Shown here one piece after another: positions 44,366 to 53,029 of a stretch of DNA of 64,000 bases. The position numbers and the translations under genes were made by a program. The notes beneath the pieces were generated by a model, which made no database searches, was not told the DNA's origin, and saw nothing but the letters and a program-made list of their open reading frames with translations. The DNA is from an uncultured Methanomassiliicoccus sp. (GTDB taxonomy: Archaea; Thermoplasmatota; Thermoplasmata; Methanomassiliicoccales; Methanomassiliicoccaceae), in NCBI GenBank assembly GCA_905203995.1, contig CAJKXZ010000004.1, positions 62,001 to 126,000 on the forward strand. The letters are read 5' to 3'. The stretch's first letter is position 1; each line of letters starts with the position of its first letter.

Positions 44366-44815
44366 GTGTCAGCAACTCCCAATGAGTGTCGTTGTGGTTG
44401 TATCATATTATACCATTCTAACTATATCTACACAGCTATGTTGAATGCGTACTGCCATTTTTATTATGTGGCATATACGACAATTCTACAAAATTTTATA
44501 TGAAATCTCTTAAATATAATTAAAACTCAAAACAACGCATCCAGATTAAAATCTTAGTATGCCCTAGACACTCTTTTTTGCGGAGTCATGGATTCCTAAA
44601 TACAAAGCTGTACACACTCATTTCTCGAGAATGGTAAAACAATACCACTCACTTAGTACCATAGCTCAATCTCAATATTCTTATGATCTCACACATTCTG
44701 CTTGGGAGATAAATCAGTATGTATGTTTTAGATCGATACACCAACATGTCCTATCGATTCTAACTTTGGTCTTGAAAAATCCTAAAAAATCGAGGTATGG
44801 CGGAATAAATATGAA
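44366..44815. other. AT-rich gene-free stretch before tRNA-Thr
   Basis: A 450-bp region with no supported gene. It contains the promoter of the membrane-anchored protein at about 44400-44412. Near the tRNA end, a minus-strand run of T (about 44780-44795) after the CCA end could stop its transcription. A 110-codon frame from 44631 runs through the tRNA and is not credible. Confidence 0.5.
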
Positions 44816-44892
44816 TGGAGCCACCTCTGAGATTCGAACTCAGGACCTGCTGATTACAAGTCAGCCGCTATACCGGGCTAAGCCAAGGTGGC
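44816..44892 (-). tRNA. tRNA-Thr (anticodon TGT)
   Basis: Read on the minus strand, the cloverleaf is clear: acceptor GCCACCT with AGGTGGC, anticodon stem GCTGA/TCAGC around loop CTTGTAA, and T-arm CTGAG TTCGAAT CTCAG. Discriminator base is T and CCA is encoded. No intron. It decodes ACA-type threonine codons. Confidence 0.95.
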
Positions 44893-45097
44893 GTGTAGTG
44901 ATGGGGAAAACACATCTCCCATTTATTATTTATCCTCTCACTTCCGCACTTCCGGACCTATAAGGTTTTTCTAGTTTTGATGTCCAGTATCCTGATAATC
45001 TCGATCTTGATAATACAAAGCCGTAAAGTTTAAAAACAAAGGATTAATCTCGCACTATCAGATTTCCATTTATTTGGATATTTAATGGTGATATTTC

Positions 45098-45868
45098 ATG
45101 TCTGAGGATAACAAAGTCGCTAAGGGAGATGTTATTAGTCTTGAGTTCAGTGGTTACATCGAAGAGTCTAACACTCTTTTTGACACCACCAGCGAGCAGA
45201 TCGCACAGGACAACGACATCTACAACGAGAAAGCAACATACGCTCCTATCCCCTATCTGGTAGGAAGCGGCAGGATCTTCCCCGGATTGGAAGAGGCCAT
45301 TGAGGGAGCTGAATTAAACAAGGAATACGAAATCACAGTTCCTTTTGAAAAGGCAGCTGGTCCCAGAGACTCAAGACTTGTTGAGACCATCTCGATCAGA
45401 GACTTTGCCAAACAGGATGTACAGCCTTACGTTGGTATGGAATTCCAGTCCCGTAACCGCAATGGTATTGTGACTGCAGTAACCGCTGGACGTGTACGTG
45501 TTGATTACAACAGCCCGCTGGCTGGTAAGAACCTCAAATACGTCTTCACTGTAGTTTCCAAAGCACAGAACGACGACGAGAGAATCGAAGGAATTCTGAA
45601 AATGGATTACGGCACTTCTGAGGGCTTCGCTGTTTCAGTAAGTGACAGTGCAATTGAAATCGTCCTTCCTGATGTCTGCAAATACGACTCCAACTGGAGC
45701 ATGGCAAAATACCGTGTAATTGCTGACCTGAGAGAAGCACTCGGTGACAAAACCATCAGGTTTATCGAAGAGTATGTAAAAGCTGCTCCGCAAGCTGATG
45801 AACCTGCTGAAGAAGAGCGCGTTCCTGAAGAGATCGCTCCTGAAGAAATACCCCCAGAAGAGCAGTAA
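45098..45868 (+). CDS. FKBP-type peptidyl-prolyl isomerase (SlyD-like)
   Basis: A 256-residue folding catalyst. The FKBP core (residues about 6-95) carries the flap insertion (IF domain) with PYLVGSGRIFPGLEEAIEGAE and GMEFQSRNRNGIVTAV. Residues about 155-235 form an additional domain seen in larger archaeal FKBPs. The C-terminus (about 230-256) is an acidic Pro/Glu tail, PEEIAPEEIPPEE. GGTGAT lies five bases before the ATG. The gene is monocistronic and flanked by two tRNAs. Confidence 0.92.
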   Translation: MSEDNKVAKGDVISLEFSGYIEESNTLFDTTSEQIAQDNDIYNEKATYAPIPYLVGSGRIFPGLEEAIEGAELNKEYEITVPFEKAAGPRDSRLVETISIRDFAKQDVQPYVGMEFQSRNRNGIVTAVTAGRVRVDYNSPLAGKNLKYVFTVVSKAQNDDERIEGILKMDYGTSEGFAVSVSDSAIEIVLPDVCKYDSNWSMAKYRVIADLREALGDKTIRFIEEYVKAAPQADEPAEEERVPEEIAPEEIPPEEQ

Positions 45869-45907
45869 GCTCTTCTCTTTTCACTCTTTTTATAATTTTT
45901 TCATAAT

Positions 45908-45985
45908 GCACACGTGGTCTAGCTTGGATATGGCGGTGGCCTCCTAAGCCACATATCGAGGGTTCGAATCCCCCCGTGTGCGCCA
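45908..45985 (+). tRNA. tRNA-Arg (anticodon CCT)
   Basis: Acceptor GCACACG/CGTGTGC, anticodon stem GTGGC/GCCAC around loop CTCCTAA, variable loop ATATC, T-loop TTCGAAT. The T-stem has one A-C mismatch (45959 with 45973). Discriminator G and CCA are encoded. It reads AGG codons. Confidence 0.95.
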
Positions 45986-46174
45986 CTACTCTTATCCAGA
46001 CCTGCATTTTTTCAAGATCAATCAAGGATTTTTTGATACTGGCTATCGAATATCTGGTGATTTGCGAAATTCGTAGGGCTTTTGATCGCCTAAGCCTCTT
46101 GTAAATTGTAAATGTGTTTAGGTGCTTGCAACCCTTAGTTGCAGAGCTTCCATATCGCGTTTATATTTTTCATT

Positions 46175-46627
46175 CTATTCTTCTTTTTGTTCTTGAATAT
46201 ATTTCTCTACTTCTTCGTTATTTAATCTCCTAATCTCTGAATTATCAAACTCTAGGTAAACTGGACGCTGATAAATGGGAGTCATTGTATCGCATGTCTT
46301 ATTTTTATTTTTCTTTAAATATTCTTGTAGTTCTGTTTTGTTAGAGAAGATTTTATACAATTTTCTCCCATTAGCACATTTTATTTCATAAATGCCACAA
46401 TTAGTTTTAGTGGTTACCTCAGCAGTTCGCAAATATAATTTTGCTATATCCAATGTTTTAAACGGAAAGTTCCACCTTTGTAGACCACTCGTATCTGTTC
46501 TATTTATACAGATACATCTACCACAGGTGCTACAAATATACTGTAAATGATTTTCTAAACATTCACGCGGTTTTAATAATGGTGTAATTCTTTTCTTGCT
46601 AGTGTAACATTCTTTACACTCGTTCAT
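46175..46627 (-). CDS. Cysteine-rich hypothetical protein, 150 residues
   Basis: Not recognised. The N-terminal 45 residues carry cysteine pairs (CKEC, then CSTCGRCICI), suggesting a zinc-binding element. The rest is Asn/Lys/Glu-rich with a LYKIFSNKTELQEYLKKNKN stretch. The codons are markedly more AT-rich than those of the neighbouring housekeeping genes, suggesting recent acquisition. A GGAGAAGGAG Shine-Dalgarno lies five bases before the ATG at 46627, so translation is likely. Confidence 0.6.
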   Translation of the reverse strand: MNECKECYTSKKRITPLLKPRECLENHLQYICSTCGRCICINRTDTSGLQRWNFPFKTLDIAKLYLRTAEVTTKTNCGIYEIKCANGRKLYKIFSNKTELQEYLKKNKNKTCDTMTPIYQRPVYLEFDNSEIRRLNNEEVEKYIQEQKEE

Positions 46628-46664
46628 GCTGCTCCTTCTCCTTTAGTTTTATAAGAATATCTCT

Positions 46665-46784
46665 TCATGGTGCCTTGCAGGTACTTTCAGACGTCTCATC
46701 ATACATGTCCAGCTTGGTGTTATGGTCAACAAGACCCATGTATTTTCCTTCTTCATCATACAAGTTTACCTTTGCCTTTGGCAT
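46665..46784 (-). CDS. 39-residue micro-protein
   Basis: A short frame (MPKAKVNLYDEEGKYMG..., ending STCKAP) starts at 46784, with AAGGTGAT five bases upstream, a strong Shine-Dalgarno. The first half looks like a beta hairpin (KVNLYDEEGKYMGLVDHNT). A longer in-frame start at 46847 exists but lacks a ribosome site. It precedes the 150-residue gene on the same strand by 38 bp, so the two may be co-transcribed. No family recognised. Confidence 0.5.
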   Translation of the reverse strand: MPKAKVNLYDEEGKYMGLVDHNTKLDMYDETSESTCKAP

Positions 46785-46962
46785 GGTTATCACCTTGCTA
46801 CCAGCATTGATTATTCGTCTTTTAATTCCTACATCGATATGATGCACCGTGAATTATTGATAAATTTTAAGTAGGGCAGCATGTCGGCTAGTGTTTTTTA
46901 TTATGAATTGGCAATGTTGAAAGAGTCATACCTCCAATGCCAATTTGTTTAGTTTGAAGATC

Positions 46963-47451
46963 TTACAAAATATCTTGCAGTTTTTTGATACTGCAACCCT
47001 TGCTTGCATAGTACTGAAGCATTTCGTCTATCTTTCTTTTATCGTAGCTGGTAACACAATCTGACAGAACGTTGACTGTGTAACCAGTTTTAGCCATGTT
47101 GTAACAAGTGGATTTGACACAGGCGATCGCATCTGCTCCAGTAATGTAGAATTCTTCGATTTTATTCTCGTTTATAAATGTAACAAAATCTTCACTGGTG
47201 AGGGCATTGCCTTTGCTTTTTGTAAAAATGTTTTCGGACACGACCTTTAACTCGGGAACCAATTCTGCACCTTTAGTATCTGGCTTAAATGTTCTGGTTC
47301 CCGCAGATAAATTATTGTGTTTTATGTAAACCACATGGAGGTCATGAGCGACAGCCCAATCAATCGCCGTGTTGAGGTTGTCGATAATTTCCTTGTAATT
47401 CTTGGTAATGTCGTTTTGAATGTCAATAATGACGAGTGCTTTGTTCTGCAT
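46963..47451 (-). CDS. Isochorismatase-family cysteine hydrolase
   Basis: A 162-residue alpha/beta hydrolase of the isochorismatase (nicotinamidase-like) superfamily. VIIDIQNDI supplies the catalytic Asp and KSKGNALTS the Lys, while the cysteine nucleophile is in GADAIACVKSTCYNMAKTGY, after the usual cis-peptide position. Substrate unknown: nicotinamide, N-carbamoyl compounds and isochorismate are family options. Single gene in an AT-rich stretch. Confidence 0.85.
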   Translation of the reverse strand: MQNKALVIIDIQNDITKNYKEIIDNLNTAIDWAVAHDLHVVYIKHNNLSAGTRTFKPDTKGAELVPELKVVSENIFTKSKGNALTSEDFVTFINENKIEEFYITGADAIACVKSTCYNMAKTGYTVNVLSDCVTSYDKRKIDEMLQYYASKGCSIKKLQDIL

Positions 47452-47688
47452 AGTTTTCCCCCTTAAATTTCGAACATGCCTCTAGATCTCATAACCATAT
47501 ACATCATGCATCATAAAATTTTAATAAAGTTTTCCAAACTGTTTGAAAACAGAGGAATTATCACTTCATGGGAACAGATCCTTGTTTGATTTGTTGGTAA
47601 TTGGAATTTAACAAACTTCTCATTAGTATCCAGATCCCTATGATGCGGCACTCTACTTCTTTTCATCATTATGCCTTACTCTATGGCT

Positions 47689-47721
47689 ACGTACACACTG
47701 CTGCGATGAAAGGGTGTACGT
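47689..47721. promoter_or_regulatory. 8-bp perfect inverted repeat in the long amt upstream region
   Basis: ACGTACAC (47689-47696) and GTGTACGT (47714-47721) flank a 17-bp spacer. The site lies in a 511-bp gene-free stretch (47452-47962) between the isochorismatase gene and amt, about 240 bp from the amt start. The rest of this stretch is AT-rich without coding potential. A regulator site or a relic terminator are both possible. Confidence 0.4.
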
Positions 47722-47920
47722 TTACACACTAACTTTCCTGTTTTGTAGCTGGCAGTGGGATTTAATTTTCTTTAACTTTTTTACAAGGTCATATCTTGTT
47801 TTTTCTTGATAGCGTATGTCGAATTTTAAAAGAAATTTGATACATTTGTCTACATTTCTAACATTATGAATCATCAAATGAATAAATAATTCTCTACATT
47901 ATGTGCGTATGTCTAATAGA

Positions 47921-47956
47921 TTTATATAATATGAATAATCTCCAGTTTTTTGGAGA
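47921..47956 (+). promoter_or_regulatory. amt promoter with inverted repeat over the ribosome-binding site
   Basis: TTTATATAAT (47921-47930) is the TATA box. TCTCCA (47939-47944) and TGGAGA (47951-47956) form a 6-bp inverted repeat that includes GGAG, the Shine-Dalgarno seven bases before the ATG at 47963. If transcription starts about 25 bp after the TATA box, the left arm is not in the mRNA, so this is more likely a protein-binding operator than an RNA switch. Confidence 0.55.
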
Positions 47957-47962
47957 ACTACT

Positions 47963-49669
47963 ATGTACTCATCGATTGATACAATCTGGGTGCTACTTGG
48001 TGCCGCTCTGGTATTCCTGATGCAGGCTGGTTTTGCAATGGTCGAAACTGGATTTACCAGGGCCAAAAATGCAGGTAACATCATCATGAAAAACATCATC
48101 GACATATCCGTTGGAACTTTGGTGTTCTGGATAGTCGGTTTTGGCTTAATGTTTGGAACAGACATTATGGGCTTAATTGGAGCCCCTGATCTCTTTATCC
48201 AGAGTGATTATGGAGCTGAAGGATCATATCCTTCAATGGCCTATGTGTTATTCCAAACGGTGTTCTGTGCAAGTGCAGCAACAATCGTATCTGGTGCTAT
48301 GGCTGAACGTACTAAATTTTCAGCATATGTAATTTACAGCATAATCATCTGCGCCCTCATCTATCCAATTTCCGGACATTGGATTTGGGGTGGAGGATGG
48401 TTATCTGATTTAGGGTTCCATGATTTCGCAGGATCTACCGCGGTACACATGGTCGGTGGGTTAGCTGCATTAATGGGCGCGTGGATTGTAGGGCCCCGTA
48501 TCGGCAAATACGACAAGGATGGAAAATCACATGCTATACCTGGCCACAGTCTTACTTTGGGTGCATTGGGTGTTTTTATACTATGGTTTGGTTGGTTTGG
48601 TTTCAACGGTGGATCCACGGTATCAATAAGTGGCGATGAAAATATCATTGCGGCTTCATCCATCATATACAACACCATGATCGCAGCATCGGTATCCACA
48701 ATGGGTAGCATGATAATTACATGGATATTGTTTAAAAAACCAGATGTTTCCATAACTCTAAATGGTGCTTTAGCTGGTTTAGTGGGAATTACTGCAGGTT
48801 GTGATATTGTAAATGCCTATGGTGCAGCACTAATTGGTCTCATTTCTGCAGTAGTGGTAGTATTTGGTATAACATTTATTGATAAAAAACTTAAAATAGA
48901 CGATCCAGTTGGCGCAATAGCCGTCCATGGCCTATGTGGCGCAGTAGGTACAATTATGGTGGGTGTTCTAGCCGTCGATGGCGGTCTCCTCTATGGCGGT
49001 GGTGTTGATATGCTCACTATACAGATCATTGGAGTCGCAGCAGTGGCAGCGTGGGTATTAGTGACAATGGGTATAGCTTTCTACACAATCAAAAAAACTG
49101 TGGGGCTACGTGTTTCTCAAGATGTGGAAATTGCCGGATTGGATATTGCAGAACATGGTTTAACTAGCAGTTATGCAGACTTTATGCCAAGCCTTCATCT
49201 GCCGGATGATGTAAGTGTGACCAATCTGCCAGAAAATCAGCTGGCTACACCACAAATACCTGGAGTTATTGTAAAAGATTATACAACACCAGTAGTTGAC
49301 GGCGAGGTTAAAATGACTAAAGTAGTCATTATGACTAGCCGTGATAAACTTGGAATTCTGAAAGCAAAGATGACTGCAATTGGTATCACCGGTATGACTG
49401 TATCTTATGTGCTTGGCTTCGGCATGCAGCGTGGACACACCACCATGTACCGTGGTTCTGAATTGGATAGTACTTTACTTCCTAAGATGAAAGTAGAAAT
49501 TGTCGTGTGTAAAATCCCAGTGTCTGAGGTAATAACTGCCGCCAAAGAAGCAATCTATTCTGGTTGCATAGGGGATGGAAAAATATTTGTCTATGATGTT
49601 GAAAACGTCATAAAAATCCGCACTGGTGAGGAAGGTTGTTCTGCCCTGCAAGATGTTGAAATAAATTGA
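47963..49669 (+). CDS. amt: Ammonium transporter fused to a PII (GlnK-like) domain
   Basis: A 568-residue membrane protein. Residues 1-400 form the 11-helix Amt channel: GAALVFLMQAGFAMVETG, HWIWGGGWLSDLGFHDFAGSTAVHMVGG, and FNGGSTVSI with the transport His pair. After a linker, residues about 452-557 form a complete PII signal domain: TKVVIMTSRDKLGILKAKM, T-loop FGMQRGHTTMYRGSELDS with the modifiable Tyr, and LPKMKVEIVV. Normally glnK is a separate gene next to amt and its protein plugs the channel under nitrogen sufficiency. Here the plug is part of the polypeptide. Confidence 0.93.
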   Translation: MYSSIDTIWVLLGAALVFLMQAGFAMVETGFTRAKNAGNIIMKNIIDISVGTLVFWIVGFGLMFGTDIMGLIGAPDLFIQSDYGAEGSYPSMAYVLFQTVFCASAATIVSGAMAERTKFSAYVIYSIIICALIYPISGHWIWGGGWLSDLGFHDFAGSTAVHMVGGLAALMGAWIVGPRIGKYDKDGKSHAIPGHSLTLGALGVFILWFGWFGFNGGSTVSISGDENIIAASSIIYNTMIAASVSTMGSMIITWILFKKPDVSITLNGALAGLVGITAGCDIVNAYGAALIGLISAVVVVFGITFIDKKLKIDDPVGAIAVHGLCGAVGTIMVGVLAVDGGLLYGGGVDMLTIQIIGVAAVAAWVLVTMGIAFYTIKKTVGLRVSQDVEIAGLDIAEHGLTSSYADFMPSLHLPDDVSVTNLPENQLATPQIPGVIVKDYTTPVVDGEVKMTKVVIMTSRDKLGILKAKMTAIGITGMTVSYVLGFGMQRGHTTMYRGSELDSTLLPKMKVEIVVCKIPVSEVITAAKEAIYSGCIGDGKIFVYDVENVIKIRTGEEGCSALQDVEIN

Positions 49670-49689
49670 GGTCCACGGCTCCAATTATG

Positions 49690-49713
49690 CGGTAGACATT
49701 CTACCGTTTTTTT
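49690..49713 (+). terminator. Terminator of the amt gene
   Basis: A 7-bp perfect stem CGGTAGA/TCTACCG (49690-49696 with 49700-49706), loop CAT, and a run of seven T. A textbook intrinsic-type terminator 20 bp after the stop. Confidence 0.85.
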
Positions 49714-50173
49714 ATTTTTATATGTGATATTATGATTTTTAAGAAGTTTGATCTGTGATATTAAGGATTGGAGTCTTATAGTGCAGTAAGTCTAAATTGC
49801 AAAAGCCATCCTGATCGCATTAGCTATGGTGTTAATAACTTCAGTCAGTAACATTAGCTGCATTAAATGGTAATATTTCTAAGGGAAAATGCCATAAACC
49901 GTTTAATATTTCTCCACCTATCTAAAAATGTCATAAATTGAATACGCTAGGGGATTTTACTTTTTTAAGTTATTTTTCTAGTTGTTTGTATAGTTTATTC
50001 AGAAAACATCTTCAACTTCATCTAATTTTTAATTATTTATATTATTGACTAATCTTATCAATTATCGAAAAGGCTGAGAAATCTATATCTACTGGCTAAC
50101 TCGTAGATGGAAAATGTATGCCGCAGCGCATGCAAAAATCTAATATTTTATATTAGAAACAGGACGAGATATC
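49714..50173. other. AT-rich gene-free stretch after amt
   Basis: About 460 bp with no supported gene, RNA or repeat. Composition is very AT-rich, like the rest of the 44-51 kb accessory stretch. Its right end should hold the promoter of the following GNAT gene, for example TAATATTTTATATTAG near 50141-50156. Confidence 0.45.
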
Positions 50174-50944
50174 ATTAACGCCAAAATAGAAATAAGAGAT
50201 TTTAAAAAAAGAGATGTTGCTGTTGTTTCAAAGATAATTGCAGAAACATGGCAATATGATAAATTGTGTAGCAATACGAACGTAGTCCAGAATTTAGCGA
50301 AAAGCTTTCTTTATGGCTGTCTGGCAATCCAGGATCATGTAAGAGTGGCTGTTGAAAACGGACAGGTTGTCGGTTGTATTATGGGTAAAATCGAAACAAA
50401 CCCTACTACTCTGACCAACCGCCGTTATCAACTGCTCTTAAAATGGAAGAATCTGGTGCTGTCACTTAGAAAAGAAAGCAAAGAGGCCATGCAGTTCAAT
50501 CAGCAGATAACTGATTTGAATAAAGCCCTGCTGCACGAAACTGGACAGAAGTTTGATGGTGAGCTGGTGCTCTTCATTGTGGATAAGTCAGCACGGGGTA
50601 AAGGTATTGGGACGCTCTTGTTGGAGGATCTTTTTGCGTACTTTGCTGACCAAGAGATTCAGAATATCTACTTATTCACGGATACCAGCTGCAACTACCG
50701 CTTCTATGAGCGTCATGGCTTCATCAAGCGCGGATCAAAAACTCTGCAGTCGGAGATGTGTGAGATCCCTCTTGAAAAAACGGCCTTTTCGATCAACGCG
50801 GCTTCTTCCGCACAACTCTATATCTATATCAAAAAAGTAAACGAGTGGAACAAAAGTTCCGCTCACTCCCGCTGCTCTTTGTTGGCTAAGATCTTTTCTT
50901 CAGAAAATTTATGCCAGCCAGCGGGGCGAGTCTCAGGATTTTAG
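50174..50944 (+). pseudogene. GNAT acetyltransferase with no canonical start codon, possibly decaying
   Basis: GNAT-type sequence is clear: AKIEIRDFKKRDVAVVSKII opens the domain, and DKSARGKGIGTLLLEDLF (R-G-K-G-I-G) is the acetyl-CoA loop, then YRFYERHGFIKRG. The first ATG/GTG/TTG in frame is the TTG at 50264, but family-like sequence begins about 28 codons earlier, after a GGACGAG Shine-Dalgarno-like site. The only candidate there is ATT at 50174. At the 3' end, a single-base change in AAAAAAGTAA would create a stop just before a 9-bp hairpin (50843-50864); the present frame instead runs 34 codons to a stop inside a second terminator. A start-lost, run-on gene or an unusual ATT start are the options. 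Confidence 0.6.
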
Positions 50945-50976
50945 TGGTTAAACAATTCTGAGACTCTTTTGTTTTT
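50928..50976 (+). terminator. Strong terminator after the GNAT gene
   Basis: A 13-bp stem with one G-U pair, GAGTCTCAGGATT (50928-50940) with AATTCTGAGACTC (50954-50966), is followed by TTTTGTTTTT. It contains the present stop codon. An additional 9-bp hairpin, GAGTGGAAC/GTTCCGCTC, lies upstream at 50843-50864. Confidence 0.8.
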
Positions 50977-51008
50977 CATCATCCCCGATTAAGAAGCAAA
51001 TAGTTTTT

Positions 51009-51347
51009 TTAACAATTGGGATCCAGCTCTTTAAAAAACGGTAGAAGTTCGGTAAAAGAGTATGGCCAGGAATAGATCATTTTAGTTAATTGTTTATTGC
51101 ATAAATAATATATTAAATATGACATGGGTTGTTTTTGTAAATTACTAGCATCTTCTTTTGAAGAAACCTGAAGTAAGTAATCTCTCTCTTGAATAAAATT
51201 TTGAATTTTTGCGGGAGAAATGTTCTCACGGGCAATTAATTGTGCATAAGATGAAAATATCTTTTTATTGAGTTCCTCATCATAATCACCATGGGGGCAT
51301 TTATTGAAAACTGCGAGATACTCAGCATAGCTCTGTTCAAGGCTCAT
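51009..51347 (-). CDS. Hypothetical protein, 112 residues
   Basis: Not recognised. A soluble, helix-rich protein with two cysteines and an aromatic C-terminal part (IYYLCNKQLTKMIYSWPYSFTELLPFF). Codon use is AT-rich compared with the housekeeping genes. It is convergent with the GNAT gene and separated from it by a terminator. Start at 51347 by default. Confidence 0.5.
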   Translation of the reverse strand: MSLEQSYAEYLAVFNKCPHGDYDEELNKKIFSSYAQLIARENISPAKIQNFIQERDYLLQVSSKEDASNLQKQPMSYLIYYLCNKQLTKMIYSWPYSFTELLPFFKELDPNC

Positions 51348-51450
51348 ACTGCTACCATATAACCTCTGGTATATATCTATTTGGATTATACATCCTACTG
51401 CTCAAAGGTAGCAAGTATGAATTGAAACATTGATCGTGTCAGGAAGCTCT

Positions 51451-52371
51451 TCAGGGAAACGGCTTGAAAATGTTAAACATCTCCGAGTCATCGATGCCGT
51501 GTTTCTCTAACCTTTTGAAGATGACTTTGCTCAGTCCGCCGGCAATGAATGGTATCGGCGGGGTGAAATAGACTAACGAGCCAAAGAGCGCGCCCAGTTT
51601 TTGACCCAGCCGCATGTTGTAGACTTTGTAAATGATGGGATCATCATCCACTTTGTCTTTGTCCAAACCAAAAAAGGAACGGAGGATCAGTTTATCGGAG
51701 TGAACAATCACTTCAATGCTCCAGGCAATGGCCTGATTCATGAGAATAATCTGACCGTCAGCGCTGGTTGTCTTATTGAGAATGCTTTTACGCAGATCTT
51801 CCGGCGTATTGCCTTCAAAAAGGGTGTATGTAGCACCGATATTTTTTAAGCAGTGTGAATCAGAACCGCCGGTAACTGCCCAGCGGCCGCACTGACTGAT
51901 TTTTTGAGCGGTGGCGTTGGCGTAATCATCGATGTGGCCGCCGTTCAAGATTTCAATGCCGTCCAGATCCAGTTCGTAAATCTGATCTTTAAGACAGGGG
52001 CAGTGCAAACTGAAGGGGTGCGGAGCCACCGTCAACCCGCCCTGCTCTCTAATCCGCTCAATCGTCTCAACGGCCGAGAGGCCGGCAGGAATTTCATCTT
52101 CAATAAAATAAGCAAGTACTTCGCCATCAGCGGTGGAAATTTCTTCCCCGATGACTACGCTGATGTCCTTAAAATCCTTACAAAGCTTTTGGGCCCGATG
52201 AGCACCAGCGACAGAATTGTGGTCGGTAATGCACACCACATCCATACCGGCAGCTCTGGCTTTCTTCACTACCTCGACAGGATCAGAGACTGATTCGGGA
52301 AATCGCAGGGGTCCCATTTTGTGGACGCCCGAATATTTCGTATGGACGTGGAGGTCCGCTTTTCCTTGCAC
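51451..52371 (-). CDS. PHP-domain phosphoesterase-like protein
   Basis: A 306-residue protein. Residues 1-215 are a PHP metal-dependent hydrolase domain: ADLHVHTKYSG (first His pair), CITDHNSVAGAH, VIGEEIST, VAPHPFSLH and GGSDSHCLKNIG supply metal ligands. Residues about 216-306 are a separate tail with a hydrophobic GALFGSLVYFTPPIPFIAGG that may touch the membrane. PHP proteins hydrolyse phosphate esters or act as nucleases; substrate unknown. A smaller paralogue lies at 56166-56825. Confidence 0.85.
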   Translation of the reverse strand: MQGKADLHVHTKYSGVHKMGPLRFPESVSDPVEVVKKARAAGMDVVCITDHNSVAGAHRAQKLCKDFKDISVVIGEEISTADGEVLAYFIEDEIPAGLSAVETIERIREQGGLTVAPHPFSLHCPCLKDQIYELDLDGIEILNGGHIDDYANATAQKISQCGRWAVTGGSDSHCLKNIGATYTLFEGNTPEDLRKSILNKTTSADGQIILMNQAIAWSIEVIVHSDKLILRSFFGLDKDKVDDDPIIYKVYNMRLGQKLGALFGSLVYFTPPIPFIAGGLSKVIFKRLEKHGIDDSEMFNIFKPFP

Positions 52372-52415
52372 AGCTGGACATGAACAGATGGGGGTAGATA
52401 ATTATTTTGCATACT

Positions 52416-52943
52416 TTAGCTGTTCAGCGTTTCGATCATATCGGATTTGGTGATGATGCCAATGGCCGTTTCACCTTCCATCACGATCACGGCGGGAAAC
52501 TCTAAAAGCAGTTCACGAACAACATCGGGACTGGCGGTTTTTGATACACTCGGCGGGGAATCACCCATTACATCTTTCGCCAGCATCTCTGACAGCTTGC
52601 CGGAGTATTTCAAAAGATCTCGTTCGGTGATGAGGCCGACCACCTGCTCGTCATGCATGACTACCAACTGTGAAACTGCTTTTTCACTCATCATGCGTCC
52701 GGCGTTGGCCGCAGAATCATCGAGGTCAACGTGGTAAATCGTTGACGTCATGTATTTGGTACAATACTCCTTCTCCTCTTCCTGAAGGCATTCGAGAATT
52801 CTCTTTACGGTCGAGAACCGCGGATCTACCTTGCCTGTTTCGATTTTGGCAATGTGTGCCTGAGAAACGCCAGCTTTTCGAGCCAGCTCACTTTGGCTTA
52901 GTCCCGCTTTGGTCCTCAGCTTTTTAATGTCAGTGAGATCCAT
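52416..52943 (-). CDS. HTH (XRE) and CBS-domain transcriptional regulator
   Basis: A 175-residue protein: a Cro/C1-type helix-turn-helix (about 4-58, with AGLSQSELARKAGVSQAHIAKIETG) and two CBS repeats (about 68-120 and 125-175, with VVGLITERDLLKYSG and AIGIITKSDMIETL). CBS pairs bind adenosyl compounds such as AMP, ATP or SAM. It is divergent from metK, which makes SAM, with only 86 bp between the two starts. SAM-responsive control of metK is therefore a reasonable guess. Confidence 0.88.
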   Translation of the reverse strand: MDLTDIKKLRTKAGLSQSELARKAGVSQAHIAKIETGKVDPRFSTVKRILECLQEEEKEYCTKYMTSTIYHVDLDDSAANAGRMMSEKAVSQLVVMHDEQVVGLITERDLLKYSGKLSEMLAKDVMGDSPPSVSKTASPDVVRELLLEFPAVIVMEGETAIGIITKSDMIETLNS

Positions 52944-53029
52944 GGATAACCCTCAGTTATGGAAACAATAGGTAATCATGTATTAAAATATATATACTCT
53001 ATCATCCCTCTATGGAAGTAAGTGATTAA

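Noticed and set aside
44631..44963. 110-codon plus-strand frame across tRNA-Thr
   Set aside because: It reads through the antisense of a tRNA and has no family resemblance.
47939..47956. TCTCCA/TGGAGA before amt as an RNA switch hiding the ribosome site
   Set aside because: The TATA box position implies transcription starts at or after the left arm, so the hairpin would not form in the mRNA; listed as an operator candidate instead.
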